The notes under the pieces: model-generated | What the model was told of the DNA's origin: nothing | Databases searched by the model: none | Seen by the model: the letters and a program-made list of their open reading frames with translations, nothing else | Origin: Sweltsa coloradensis | Lineage: Eukaryota > Arthropoda > Insecta > Plecoptera > Chloroperlidae | Assembly (NCBI GenBank): GCA_024449915.1 | Contig: JAMZAV010000983.1 | Coordinates: 1 to 64,000, forward strand | Direction of reading: 5' to 3' | Length of the DNA: 64,000 bases | Translations under genes and position numbers: made by a program | Shown here: positions 1 to 13,500 of the stretch, one piece after another | Layout of the letters: the number at the start of each line of letters is the position of its first letter | Position numbering within the stretch: the stretch's first letter is position 1

Positions 1-535
1 CATTTTCTTTCAAAAGGTACTACATCGCCATAACCTTAATGCCCATGTATAATATGAACGTTGTAGCCCCACCCGTTTGGTCAGAATTGACCCAAATGGC
101 ACGAAAATATCGCACAAAAAGTCAAAAAACGTATATTAAAAGCTTTATTTCTCTCGATTCTGGCTAACTTTTTCAACTTTTTCTTTCAGAAAGCAATATA
201 TCACCATTACCTTAATGTCCATTAGAAATATGAACGTTGTAGCCCCACCCGTTTGGTCAGAATTGGCCCAAATGGCACGAAAATATCGCACTAAAAATCG
301 AAAAAAATCGTAAAAGTACGATATTCATGAGAAATATTTCTTTGATTGTACCCAAAAACGTGGCAAGTCTAAGTTCAGAGAAAACGAAGGTCGTGTCAAA
401 TTTTCATCAAGATCGCATATGCCGTTTGCCCGGTAGAGAGCGAACAAACAGACGGAAAAACAAACAAACAAAAAAAAAAAAAAAACAACCGAGCTAAATT
501 TTTTGGGGGGTCGGTGCAATTGAAGTCTTCGCTTA
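1..535 (-). mobile_element. HINE family 1a, copy A (partial)
   Basis: This is the reverse complement of the family 1a body described at 4694-5279. It is cut by the window start, so its 3' end is not visible. The 5' part ends at 535 in the GAAGTCTTCGCTT motif without the last bases TCATCCAA, so the 5' tip is lost. The core segment is present twice: the same GCGATATTTTCGTG motif (reverse strand) recurs with an offset of 176 bases. Confidence 0.8.
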
Positions 536-819
536 TAGGCGTTTAGAGCTCCCCGTAGCGCTCAGTGAATGAGCTTTCAATAACACGAACGTTGTGGTTA
601 GTTGCTCGTCTATTGTACGCCTGACAAGAAAATTATTGTCTTAATAAACACATATTTTTGGACCCTTTTAACCTTCAAAACAGCCGGATACGTAATTTAA
701 AGATTCAATGACTTGGATATATTGTTGGATTGGAATCTGGGATCAACTCATACATTAATTATAAATTATAATAACAAAGCTTACTTTTCTAGCATTTTGT
801 TTCAATAACGTAAACACAT

Positions 820-1440
820 TACCGTAAATGATGAAATATGGAAACGTTGTAAGCCAACCGTTTGTTACAATTGGCAATGGCAACGAAAGATATCCCGCAG
901 CGTTAAATCGAAAGCATGTTTAAAGTTACAGTATTCTGAAAATATCTTTCTTTGATTGTTTTCCCAGCAAGGTGGGCAAGTCTAAGTTCTGAATTGAAAA
1001 ATCTTACGTAAAATTTCATTCAAAAGCATATCTTTGCTAGGATTGCGTAACAAACATACTTCAAAAACTAAAAAACAAAACAATCCAAAAAAAACACGTC
1101 TAAATTTTGGGTCGGGAATTGGCCCTAATAGGCGTAAATCTACGCCAGAAAATTTTCAATAAAACGAAGTTGTTTATTTTCTCGTCTATTGTACCCTTGA
1201 CAACTTTTTGAACTAATAAACACATATTTTTGTGAATTTGAACGTTGTAGCCCACCCGGATACAGTAATTGCAAATGCATCGAAAATATGCACTAAATGA
1301 TATAAATTCGTTAAGGATATTCATGGAAATTCTTCTTTGTACCAAAAACTGGCAAGTCTAAGTTCAAAAAACGAAGGTCTGTCAATTTCATAAATGCTAT
1401 GCTTTGTTTAATCAAAACGTACAAAAAATCGAAAAAAATA
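820..1440 (-). mobile_element. Degenerate HINE family 1a fragments
   Basis: Two decayed stretches (about 820-1130 and 1236-1440) keep recognisable family 1a words on the reverse strand: GAACGTTGTAGCC, GGCAAGTCTAAGTTC, and the A-rich run before CTAAATTTTGG. Many small indels suggest an older copy than its neighbours. Confidence 0.6.
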
Positions 1441-3940
1441 AAAAAAATAAATAAAAAAAAAAATCACCGTTTTTGTTTGAAGTTTCCTTGTATAATTATT
1501 AGGTATTATTATATTTTGTTGAACAATAACTATTTACTAAAATTAATGATGATTTATATAATTACCGTGGTCCGTAGGTACCATTTACTAGTTTCCATCT
1601 AGTGCCATTGTTATTTGAATGTTAATGCCAGCTTTATTTTTTGTAGCTTTTACTTTTTGAAAGAATACTTTTTTTCACTTCTCGCAGCTTGCTGAAGTTC
1701 TTTGTTTTTGGACACATGTTCAAAAAACTCCATACACGAAAAGTTAAGGGTAGTGGGACAGGGCAGTCACGAGCACGACTAGCTAGGAGTAGGACTACGG
1801 AAAGGCGGCTACATGAAAGAAACTAACTTTTATTCCAAATTACCAAACCAACTGATGTACCAACTTTAGAGAGAAAAAACACTAATTCACTGCAATACTC
1901 TAAAATTCAATAAAATGTAGTACAAATATGACTTTTTCACAAATTCCGGACAAAGTGCCGTCCGGAATGAGGCAATTCCTCTTTCCGGACAAAGGCATCA
2001 AAATCAGGACTGTCCGGAGGGTTGGCAACCCTAGGCACGTGCTTTGGGTGCCCCCCTGTTGCACGTCATATGTACAAACAAATATCATAACTGTGAGCTT
2101 ACAAGATGGATTAATTTTTAGAACTCATTTGTTGTTTGTGATGTTCACCTTCAAAACCTTAGTGCAACGACTACAAAAAACATGTTGCGATGAAGGCAAT
2201 AATAAGCTAATACAAAGCAATGGCATTTAATAGATATTCACATTTTTATCCATAAAATTATTAGATGCTGATCGTAGTTCGTGGTAATGTGTACATTACA
2301 GTGAAACAGACCAAGTCATCCAGAAATAGATTCCGGGGGATTGGAGTGACCGACCCCCCCCCCCCATTAGATTCTGGATTTCCTTATAGAGCCAATTATT
2401 ATCACTCAACTATTGTACAATTTTAGATTTTTAATCGTGTTTTCAGGCTTGTAAAGTTGCAAATTTGCACATTTTGCCACCTTTGGCAATAAGAGCGCTG
2501 CACACAACTGAAACGTTGCACCGTATTCCGTACTAATTTTGCAAAGCAGACCCCTCTCAATTAACACCAGTTTGTGTGTGTGTTAGAGGGGGGATGGGGG
2601 GAGCTGGAAATTCCCCCCCCCCCCAACGTTCATACACGAATGCGACTGTTTGACTAGGAAGTAAACGCTCTTTGAAGAAGCCAACAACCCAGCAGGGTGC
2701 TTTGATTATTACTTGGGCTATTTGAATAATTGTAAAGTGTAATGACTGCTGCTACTGCTATCACACATAAATAATATTTGTATTGAAAATATTTTTGTTT
2801 AACTTATTATTCACTCACGTCGTTTTGGTGAATAATGGAGATCATTCATGTTGCACGAAAGTAACTTCACTGTGGATGTTATGATTTATGAATATTTTTT
2901 TAAAAGTTATAACTGGTTGGAAGAGTATTTAAAATGAGATAAAAAGAAATAAAAATAAAAGAAAATAAAATAAAATAAAATAAATAATAAATAAATAAAG
3001 ATAATAATATAAATACCTCACTGATGATCAGTTAGGACTGAGTAGGTCGACTCTAGATACGATGTTATTTATTATTCATTTCATAATATTATAAGGTACT
3101 TTGTTCATTAACATGACCCCCCGAAAAATGAAAAGTAGGTTAGTGCGGTTGAAGGGGGGGGGGGGCGGCTAGCCGACCACAGCAATGCACTTCATGATAC
3201 CTCTCACGGCGCTTCGTTCCCCTTCCCCTATAATGAACAAGTACCTATTATAATTACATAATGATTGGATGAGCAGAGCAATTAAACATAAATTTAAACA
3301 CATGAGAAATAAACAAATTTCAAAAGTTATACAAATTACCAGACTCGAAACATTATGCAAAATGAGACAATTTTCAGAATAAAAATAAAAAATCTATGAG
3401 GGTAAAGGCCGGTAGGTTACAGTGCCACTACCGGTACTTCCCATCTTTCAAATTCTTCAAATATTAATGATAACTGTACAAACAATAAATAATATCAAAA
3501 TAACCCAAACAATGTTAATAAGTTACATATTAATATGCTCGGTAACCTGTGTTACACTATTTATATTTTACAAGGACGCCTTCTTTGTTACTTCAAGGAA
3601 ATTGTATGAAAGAGATGGATGAATGCGCGAATGAAAGTCTAGCTTTACAAACTGTTTATCATAATGTCAAATGTTTGTTTTTAATTAATTATCTGTAATT
3701 TTTATCAGGCCAATTACTATACCGGTATATGTTCTAATTATCTACAATTTTCATTGGGCCTTCATTATCATTATTATTAATAGTAGTAGCAGTAATATAG
3801 TTGATTGATTGATTGGATATTGCTCAATGTCTTATATTGATGCAACTTGGCTATTCGAGAGGAAGGGAGGGACATAAGGGGTGACGCGGGGGGACAAATT
3901 ATTGATATTATCAACAACATACAAAATGTAATGTAACTCC
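1441..3940. other. Unassigned AT-rich intergenic DNA
   Basis: No convincing exon is seen. The stretch has homopolymer C and G runs (near 2347, 2617 and 3157), an AATAA-rich tract near 2940-3010, and short open frames without family resemblance. It lies upstream of the first ECH1 coding exon, so distal regulatory DNA could be here, but nothing specific is visible. Confidence 0.5.
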
Positions 3941-4161
3941 TTAAACTTTTCAGGAGTGGTTTTTTTTAAACATTTTTTTGCAGATTATTTAACTTGGCCT
4001 ATAAAACTAGGAATGTACATTTAAATTCCAAAGATGACTTCATTGATGGAGAGTTCGATATTCAAGTGATTAAAAAAAAAATAAAGGTTTTTTGAATTTT
4101 ATTTTTTTTAAGTGCATAGTGCGCGGACGTAACATTACGGCCAAACTCTAGAAAAGGTTAA
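3941..4161. mobile_element. MITE, TTAACCTTTTC-type, copy 1
   Basis: Same sequence as the better preserved copy at 7771-8021: it starts TTAAACTTTTCAGGAGTG and ends CTAGAAAAGGTTAA, with a shared middle (ACTTGGCCTATAAAACTAGG). No matching target duplication is seen here. Confidence 0.6.
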
Positions 4162-4185
4162 AGGTTGGATGGAAGATAAGGTTTT

Positions 4186-4250
4186 ACTAGCCTTAATCCC
4201 ACCTTGAAATAAAGACCTGAATCAATCAATCAATCAATCTCTCTCTCTCA
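4186..4250 (+). repeat. LINE-like 3' tail with (AATC)n
   Basis: A short stretch reading CCTTGAAATAAAGACCTG followed by an AATC tandem array and a CT-rich run. Short tandem repeats after an AATAAA-like word are typical of CR1/L2-group LINE 3' ends. Only the tail is present. Confidence 0.4.
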
Positions 4251-4380
4251 CTCTCTCACGCAAATATCCCCCATGACACCACAGTCGTAGGCCTGTACAG
4301 AATATTTTGTACGTTTCTAATTTTAACTTTGCATGATTTATGTATCCCATATGGTATACACACAGTATGTCATGGACTAG

Positions 4381-4494
4381 CCTATATAATGTAGACCTTC
4401 ATACATGGTATATTTTTTTTCAGTTTGCGGGTTGTCTGGTAACACAAGGGTAGCACCTCCTTACTTTGCCAATTAACAACGCGATCATTCTACA
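4381..4494 (+). promoter_or_regulatory. ECH1: ECH1 proximal upstream region
   Basis: The region before the chosen ATG holds a TATA-like word (CTATATAAT, 4382-4390). It also has a polypyrimidine tract ending TTTTTTTTCAG at 4423, which could be the acceptor of a non-coding 5' exon. Which of the two is used cannot be decided from sequence. The nearest HINE starts only about 150 bases after exon 1. Confidence 0.25.
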
Positions 4495-4546
4495 ATGCAT
4501 TCAATGATGATAAACCGTGCTGGAAGATTGGCACTCACTGCTAAAG
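4495..4546 (+). CDS. ECH1: ECH1 exon 1 (start and presequence)
   Basis: ATG at 4495 opens MHSMMINRAGRLALTAK, a basic, hydroxylated, acid-free stretch suited to a mitochondrial presequence. The donor is AAAG|GTGGGT, leaving one base of a split Gly codon that exon 2 completes (G|GG). This phase match selects this donor over an alternative GT four bases downstream. In-frame ATGs at 4504 and 4507 are alternative starts. Confidence 0.8.
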
Positions 4547-7500
4547 GTGGGTATTTCAAAACATACTATTTTTGAATTTTTACCCCCTACATTATTTGAA
4601 TCTTCATCAGAATACCTGTATTTTAATATATATATTTCTGACTCCTGTTTCCAACTTGAGTTAGGTCAGGGGGTGGCTATAGCCACCAATTTTTGGATGA
4701 GCGAAGCGAAGACTTCAATTTCACTGACCCCCCAAAAAATTTAGCTCCAATGTTTTTTTGTTTTGTTTTTTTTTTTTTTGTATTTTTGTCTGTTTGTTAG
4801 CAGGATTCCGGGCAAACGGCATAAGCGATCTTGATGAAAATTTGAGGGGACCTTCGAAATCTCTAAACTTAGAGGTGTATTGTTTTTGGGTACAATCGAA
4901 GAAATATTTCTCATGAATATCGTACTTTTACGATTTTTTTCGATTTTTAGTGCGATATTTTCGTGTCATTTGGGCCGATTATGACCAAACGGGTGGGGCT
5001 ACAACGTTCATATTATACATGGACATTAAGGTTATGGTGATGTAGTACCTTTTGAAAGAAAAAGTTAGCCAGAATCCGTAGAAATAAAGCTTTTTATATA
5101 AGTTTTTTTACGGTAAATAATAACATTTGACAAGTAACAATAGAAACTTGACAACAATCACTTACAATGCATAGGCAGCAAAGCAAAACACCTTGTTAAA
5201 GTAAAGATATCTCACGCAAACTAAAAACTTAAAAAAAGCTCATCCATCAACGCGGCGGGACTTTTAACGTTTTCCTAGTCTAGGGCATTTTATGAGTTGT
5301 TAACACCGGCTTGCCAGGCCTGTCATGACCTCTTCAGGTTCACTCGCACTTGTTCCCACCAGCTCACGCCATCCACTTCTGTCTTCCCACAGTTTCCTTG
5401 CTTTCACTTCTTCCCACTTCTCACCTCTTTCCTGTATATCGTTTCTTATTTGATCTTTCCACTTCTCTCTTGGTCTACCGACTCGTCTTTTAACTTTAAT
5501 TTTAATAATAATATAATCATCATACTCAGTTCCAACTATGTCGGTTAGGTGGTGGTTTTACCACCATTATCAAGGGCAATGAAACTGTAGATACTAGCTT
5601 GCCAGCTTAGTGTTTCATTCCACATCATCCAACTCCTTCTTCTCCACCAAATTCACCCATCCACTTCTGTCTTCCCCACAGCTTTACTCTTGCCACATGC
5701 TCCCACACTTTCATTCCGTTTTCCAACGTCTTCTTGAATTAATCTTTCCATTTTCTCTTGGCCTTCCTACTCTCTTTTCCCCTCCTCTGCCGCTTCAAAT
5801 TCTGTCCTTGGAATCCTCTCCCTGCCCATCCTTTTCATATGTCCAAACCATCTAGACGTTTCTCTTCCTACTTAAATTTCAATCTCTCCAATCCAACTTC
5901 TTTCCTATTTCATTACTTCTATTTGTCCATCTTGTATCCCTATACTTCTTAAAACTTCATTTCTGCTGCTTCAGCTGACTCTACTTATATAATTAAAAAT
6001 ATTATGATTGGGTCTTAAGACTAAGAGGAGATGAATTTAAGACCTCAGCTTTCTGTTTTTTTATCTTTTTCTTCGGGTAAATGGTTAACAACACTGTTAT
6101 CATATTTTTTGCTAAAGAATCAATCTATGAGATCCAGTAGGCCTACGAGTATTTCTCAATTAATTCGTCGATTTTGAATACAAAATTCGTGAAATCTCTG
6201 TAATGTACTCAATTTTTATGAACTAGGAATTTATTACAATGTAGGCCTACAGGCCTACAATTATTTTTTACACAAATATACTGGATCTCAATGTTTACAT
6301 CAATGTAATGCCCAAGTTAATTTTGTTAATCATATTTCATAATATAGCCTAAAGTGGTTTAATGGGAATTAACTGAATTAGGCCTAAAATTCAAGTTTTG
6401 GATTTTTTTATTATGTCTTGCAATGATTTTTTAAGGCTTGTTCTTTGCAACCAAGTGTGGATATAAAAAAAAAATACTTCATACAATTCATGCAAAAATT
6501 GTGTGGAAATGATATTATTACCAACCAAGCAACCATCCAGCTGCAATCATCAACATCTGAGCAAGTGTATTTTAGTTGCTTTAACCTCAGCATCTCCTCG
6601 TCTACATGGGAAGAGTATAATGTTACACAAATAAATCTATCTATCGCTAACAAGTACTCTAGCTAAGGTAATGGAACATATGGTAAACTCGAGACGGGAA
6701 ATCCTTCCTTGAAGAGAATGACTTACTGTCACCACACCAAGCTGGATTTCGATCGAACAGAAGCACTGAGGACCAAATTGTATACTTTATGCAGGATGTA
6801 TTAGAAGGTATTAATAAGATGCATAAAACACTTGCAGTATATATGTGGACTTTAAGTCAGCTTTTGACCTAGTGGATAGAAATAAACTTCTGCAAAAAAT
6901 GGAACAAATGGGAGTATCAAACAATATCAGACGGTGAACCAGAGTTTTCATGGGTATGAAAAATACAGGCAGACAAGAATCGGTTTACAGCAAGGAGGGG
7001 TCCTTAGTCCAACATACTTTGTAATCTAGATCGATGATGTAGCAGCATACATAAAAGAAAAAAATGAAGTAGAGGTACTGACTTATAAGGCAGTCCCATC
7101 TAACATCTGCTGCTAAGAATTCGCATTCGGGAATTTGCATCTATCTCTTCTTTCCATGTTGCTAATAGCAATTGTTGACAAGTCTAACCACCACCTTATA
7201 AGTCGATCTTTAACCCCCCCCCCCTCCCCCGTCTGGCCCCTCTAAAATTCCTCATAACGAAGCCTAAGACCCGATTCCCCTTTCTAATAACTTCCTGTTC
7301 CTGCAACACAAATTTAATTCAAAGGTTGAACATGCATTTAGTTTTAACCAAACTGGGTACCTATGTTGTACAGCACCTCTTTGCAATGAAATTCACTGTC
7401 TTGTTATAGCTACATGTGTATGTTTGTTTTTTTAGGGTTTTCTGCCCCCCGCATTGTCAATTGTCTCTCTACAGTTGGGAGTCCCGCCTTCCAATATGAA

Positions 7501-10500
7501 ACACTAAATGTGACAGTGCCCAAACCATTTGTCTATCATGTTGAATTAAACAGACCGAAGAACTTGAATGCTCTAAATCGACTCATGTGGATGTAAGTAG
7601 GCCTATACTCTATTTTATTATGCTACACTTGTGCAATTCACTCAAAATAAAATAATTTTCATGGATCTGTAAAAATTGGCATTAGCCAGTGTTGTTAAAG
7701 CTTATATTTTTTTAAAGTAGCACTGCTACAGCTACAGCTACTTGACCTTTGAAAGGAGTTTAGCTACTTTTTAACCTTTTCAGGAGTGTTTTTTTTTTTT
7801 TTAATTGCAAGATTATTTAACTTGGCCTATAAAACTAGGAATGTACATTTAAGTTCTGAAGAAGACTTCATTGATGGAGAGTTCGATATTCAAGATAAAA
7901 AAAAAAGGAAAAAAAAAATTTTGGGGTAAAATTTAAAAAATTTAAAAATTTAAAAAAAAATTGTGTTACATTAGCAAAGTGCGCGGACATAATATTACGG
8001 ACGTACTCTAGAAAAGGTTAAGCTACTTTCATTCTTAAGTAGCTTGCTACTTGTGCAGCTACTTGAAAATAATAGTGACTAGGGATGCACACGATAATCG
8101 ATATTATCGATCAATAATCAATAATGGATATTATTTCGAAGCGATGACCAAAATTCATTATCCATTATCGAAATTCATTATCGATTATCGAAATATCAAA
8201 TAATTCGTCAATAGTTGCTTGAACTAAACTCTAAAGTACACGTTATCTAACGTTATGCCATACACTGACTGGGCTGATGGTGTCAAACTCGAGATTTATG
8301 TTTGGAATTGACCTATCAGTCGATAACGGAAGCCAAACACATGACATCGAAGACAGCTAGGCAGTAAACGGAACGTGATTGTTTTGTTTTGACTTACACT
8401 TGCCACACTTGATTCCACTTATAGGTCGGAACAGACTTTATTGGTGATATTGATATCGATAATATGGATTCGATGACATTACCATTTTGATAATCAATAA
8501 TGAAAAAATTATCGAGGTGCATCCCTATTAGTGACGCTACTTTACAGCTACTTTTGTGTTTTTTTTTTACCACAAACTAGAGTAAAATTTTGATCATTTC
8601 ACTAGGGGGTAGGCCCTGGCCTGTTGCAATATTAAAGCAATTACAATATGCAACTTATGCTTAAAGAGAATAAACTGCCATTGGCCAATGTAGGAGGTTT
8701 GCGATGCCGTTTATCCAGGTATGATGAGAAAAGAATGCATATCAGATCACATCTACTTATTCAGTGCCCGACTCCCGCGTTCACGATAACATTCTGCACA
8801 ATGTAGGCCTAAGTGACTCGACGCACGACTCTCAAGGTCAAACAAAGAACGCGCCTGTATTCGTGAGGCGAGCCCAGCAGCCTATCTATTATCTTTTTCC
8901 CGTCTATTACGTACAAAAATTGGGTTAAAAAAAATGAACTTTTGCTACGAAAGATACGTTTTTACCAGCCGCGCACGCGCATTTGTATCAGCCTTCTGAC
9001 CGTCTGTTCTTCAGCGAGTAGCACCCGTGTCTATGAGTGCGAGAGAAACGGATGAGGAAAAACATCTTGTTAACACTAGATCAGTGTCATCTCATGCGCG
9101 AACTAGGTGCGCGTGTTCGATCGAACTCTCAGATGGCCGGCGAGTTGTATGGGAAAAGAATTTGAGAGTACATATTATTAGGCCTACGCCTAATTATGAT
9201 TGATTTTTGCAATGGTTATGGTTTAATTGCATTATTGCCTGTTGCAAAATAAGTGTTGCGTCAATTTTACGCTACATCTAGGTAGGGATGGGTCGTTTAA
9301 ACGTTTAGTGGTTTATATAAACGTGTAATCGTGGTAGTAAAAAAAACAAAATGTTATTTTATCACTTTCAGAGCCTACACAAACACAGACTAACAAATTA
9401 GGCCGAAAATTTTCTAAAAGTGCGTAATTTTGGTGGAGGTGCCGGGTCCCAGGCTGTGTTAAGGCATCTTATCTGTTACACATGGTGGAAGTGCCGGGTC
9501 ATTAAATGCGAGTGTGAGAATAAAACCGTTGTTAATTACTCGTCGGCAGGTCATAAGTACAAAATCACGATCTTTTTTGTAAAACCTAGGCCTCCGCCCA
9601 CCTAAAATTTATTTTAAAAAATATATATATTTTTTGGAAAATGGGGCTTAAAACGTTTAAACGCGAAATTTTCACAAAGAGTTAAACGTTTAGGAAATTA
9701 AACGCATTTTCCCATCCCTACATCTAGGCTACCTGTTCATAGTAGCTTGCTACTCGCTTCTTTACTTCATTTTCAAAAGTATTGCGCTACCGTCCTCGCT
9801 ACTCAAAAAAGTAACATGTTACAAGTAGTGCGCTATAGTAACACTGGCATTAGCAATGATGTGCAAATAGCAAATGTGTGGCTCATTGGTCTTGTGGTTA
9901 GCACAGAGGCGGACTGGCAGGTACGGAACTACGGAATCCCGTACGGGGCCCCCCGGTTGGGGGCCCCTAGGGGCCCCCAACCCAACCCTAACCTTTGAAG
10001 TTATTAAATGAAAATATTATTTGTCTTAAAATTGCAAAGGTTTAAACGAGCACATCACAGTCATTCAAATATTCATATAAAACGTAAAGGTAAGACAATG
10101 TAAATGTTGAGTGTACCTTGGTGCCTACCGGGGCCTATCCTTATTTGCCACTCAGTCTGTCGGTATTAATTTTTACGATTACTAATGGCAGAGTAAGGGT
10201 TGTGAGGAATAGTCAATATATCCACTGGCGGCGGACCCCGCAAACCCCGCGAAACGGGGGCCCCGATAAAAATGGATCACATTTTTATGAAAATTTCAAA
10301 TAAGACAGCAATTCACTCAATATTATATAAAATAATGTGAAAAAGTTTGCGGGCCCCCCAAAAAACTATAATAATACTTAAATTGTCTTCTGTATGATCC
10401 CTGGGCTGTTTCATCGTGTCGATGATGAGGTACTGCTCAACGTTTCGCCACCCATGTTGGTGGCTTCTTCAAGAATCTCATTACTTAAATTTTTTTTAAA

Positions 10501-13500
10501 AAAATGTTTTATAAGTCAGAAAATCACTTAAAGGTATCAAGAATAATCTCAAAATTCATATGAATACGCTATGAAGAAGACACATAAGAATTTTCTAAGA
10601 AACTTACATTTTACGTTTTTCAACAGCAAAATATTTTGTAGACACCATAGCAGCAATTTCTAATGAGTATGTGCTGAGGGTGATGGAGAGGGGGTGGCGG
10701 GTCACCATCAATTGTTTTATAGCTATATATTTTTTTTCAAGGAAAACCTGTTTAGGGTGCAATGTATGACCCTCTTCAGGTGTTTTGACTAGGTTGCGGA
10801 TAGTACATAATGCGCACTCTAGCCTAGGGGACAGGAGAGAGGGTTCTCGCGCGTGGTCGTCATTGCCTTTGTCATCGTTCGTGTAGTCATTGTCGTCGTC
10901 TTAATAGGGGGGTCGTCAAAGGAAATGAAATAGGTCATCGACGACGACCGCAGCTCGCCAGTCGCCGCTCTAGTGTTAGGGATTATTATTCTCCCCTACT
11001 TGCAAACTGATGTCTTGCTAGGTGGACTTACGCTCTTCCCTCGCCTTTTATGACTAGCAGAGCCATGCTCTGGTCCAACATTTCTGTTCCGCGTTGTTTC
11101 AATATTTTGCTTAGTGGAATTGCTACATCAATAAAACATGTTTGCCTTTTTTATATATCTGTTAAAATGATATCAGGACTATTATGTTGTATCGTCTTAT
11201 TTATTGTTTATCCTTGTTGTTACATTCAACAAATACAAAATTCAGCAAATATTTTGCTAAAAATCCAATTGTGATGAAATTTTCTGGAGGCCTTTGAAAT
11301 CTCTGAACTTAGAACTGCCACTTTTTTTAGCGCCATCGAAAAATTATTTCTCATAAAAATTGCAATTTTACGATTTTTTTCGAGTTTTAAACATTTCTTT
11401 GACTTACAACACCGACATGCTTTATCTGATTGTAATGATTTTTTTACAGAACCTTGATTTTATGAATTTATATATTCGTATGAAATTTAAGTGCAATCAA
11501 AAAAATATTTTGTAATGAAAATTGCAATTTTACACTTTTTTCTTTTTTTAAAAACAATTCCCCGACTTACAACATCATCATCATTTTTTTACACAACCTT
11601 AATTCTATTAATTAATATATCCATGTGAAATTTGAGCGCAATCGAAAAATTATTTCTCATGAAAATCGCAATTTTACGCTTTTTTCGTACAAAAAATTAC
11701 GCTCATACCACAACGCGCCTGAAAAAGCGTTTGCGAAGCTTCCCATTTATTATTATTAAGATTATTATTATTGCTTTAACTTAATATTATTACTTTTGTT
11801 ACCGGTACACGTAAAAATATATGTAACAGCTGATTTTCCAAAGAAACGCATTTTTGATAACGCTACAAAGTGTTTTTTATTCACTTCTAAGTTTTTCCAT
11901 ACCTCTCATTTGCATGAAATGATATAAAAACTCCGCATGTAATTATGTTGGGAAAATTAGACGATAAGAATTTATATTCTCATTCACCGCCGTTACCAGG
12001 GGCTGGTAACACGGGTAAAAATCTGGAGTAGACCATGTTGAATTGCTAATAGAATAATAGTCCAGTCACCACTATTTTTTTGACTAAAACTCGTTAAAAT
12101 ACTCCAATCTGTAGGAATCGAAAAAATTACTGGCGCTGCAGTGCGCTCCGGACCCGCATACCTTGGGGGATGGGACCTCCCACCATTATTTTATTTATTT
12201 ATTTATTTTATACAAGGTCAGACTTTACCCAAACATACTAAGGGCGTCCCCCCAGAATCCTCTATAAAGCAATGTTATTAACATATTAATTAGAGTCGAA
12301 TAATATAACTATTTACATTAATATTCAACGGTTTTTGGGATATTGTACCGCGTTAATAAGAGTGTAATGTAACCCACCACAAGAACTGATGAATAGGTTT
12401 TTCTATACATTATAATTTACTATATTCTTTATTAATCTCGTCAGGACGTAAGCGTTTCAATACCATTTGTCGGTTTTGTTTTGAGTATCGACTGCACAAT
12501 AATTACATTATTTTGGTTTCTAAAACGCACCAAACGCACTCTAAAAACCTGATTTAAAAAAATTTCGCCTGCGGCGCTATTATTGGGGGGCTCTGCCCCC
12601 CAAAACCCCCACACATGTCCCACAAAAGTATAAATTATAATTTTACACCCCTTGACAAAATTCCTGCGGACGCCCTTGATTCATACCCCGGTAATTTTTA
12701 TAGCCTAGGCCTACTTACGACCCTGTTCTCATTGAATGTGTTGTACAGTTTTCAAATTCAAATTGCGATATTATCTGAGGTATGACCACAATATTTAATG
12801 ACGAGCTCACTTCATCTATCCGTTCAAATATACCTCAGATTGCTTTCAGATTCAGATTCAGATTCAGATTTTATTCACCAACTAGACAGGTACATGGCAC
12901 ACTGTATGGGCATCGTCAATGTGTGTATGTTACATTAATACAAAATTACACAACAATATATTTAAACAATGTAGGTACAATATAAAGCTTAGTATTTAAA
13001 ACAGTAATATTTAAAACAATAAAATACTTCTAATACCAGGTGTGAGGCTAGGTTCAGCCTCCATTCACACTTATCCCACATCCAACCATTTCCCTGTACT
13101 TCCTCCGCTTGGTATCATAATAATGAGTCACCAGGTCAACGACACATCCTCCTTTGGCCTTAAGATTGAAAAAATTCTTGAAGAGAATAGTAACCTTTGC
13201 TACACAAATGTGATTTTAGTTCTTGTTTGAATATTGTGGCTTGTTTGATGCTCTTAATTGTGTAGGAAGTTTATTGTATATTGCGATACACAGATAGTGT
13301 GGCCCTTTGGCATACATTGTTGTCTTATGATGGGGTACATGGAGACTATTCTGGGAGCGAGTAGGATAGCTATGTACAGAAGAGTTTGTTATAAAAAGTT
13401 TCTGGTTGGTATGCACAAAGAGTGCTGCAGTTAGTATGAGTGAGCATGTGACTGTTAAAATGTTGAGCTTGGGAAACAGTTTGCGGCATGATTGCCAAAT

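Noticed and set aside
1928..2230. 100-codon open frame on the + strand
   Set aside because: No domain, no splice context, low-complexity surroundings, and an overlapping frame on the other strand. Chance frame in intergenic DNA.
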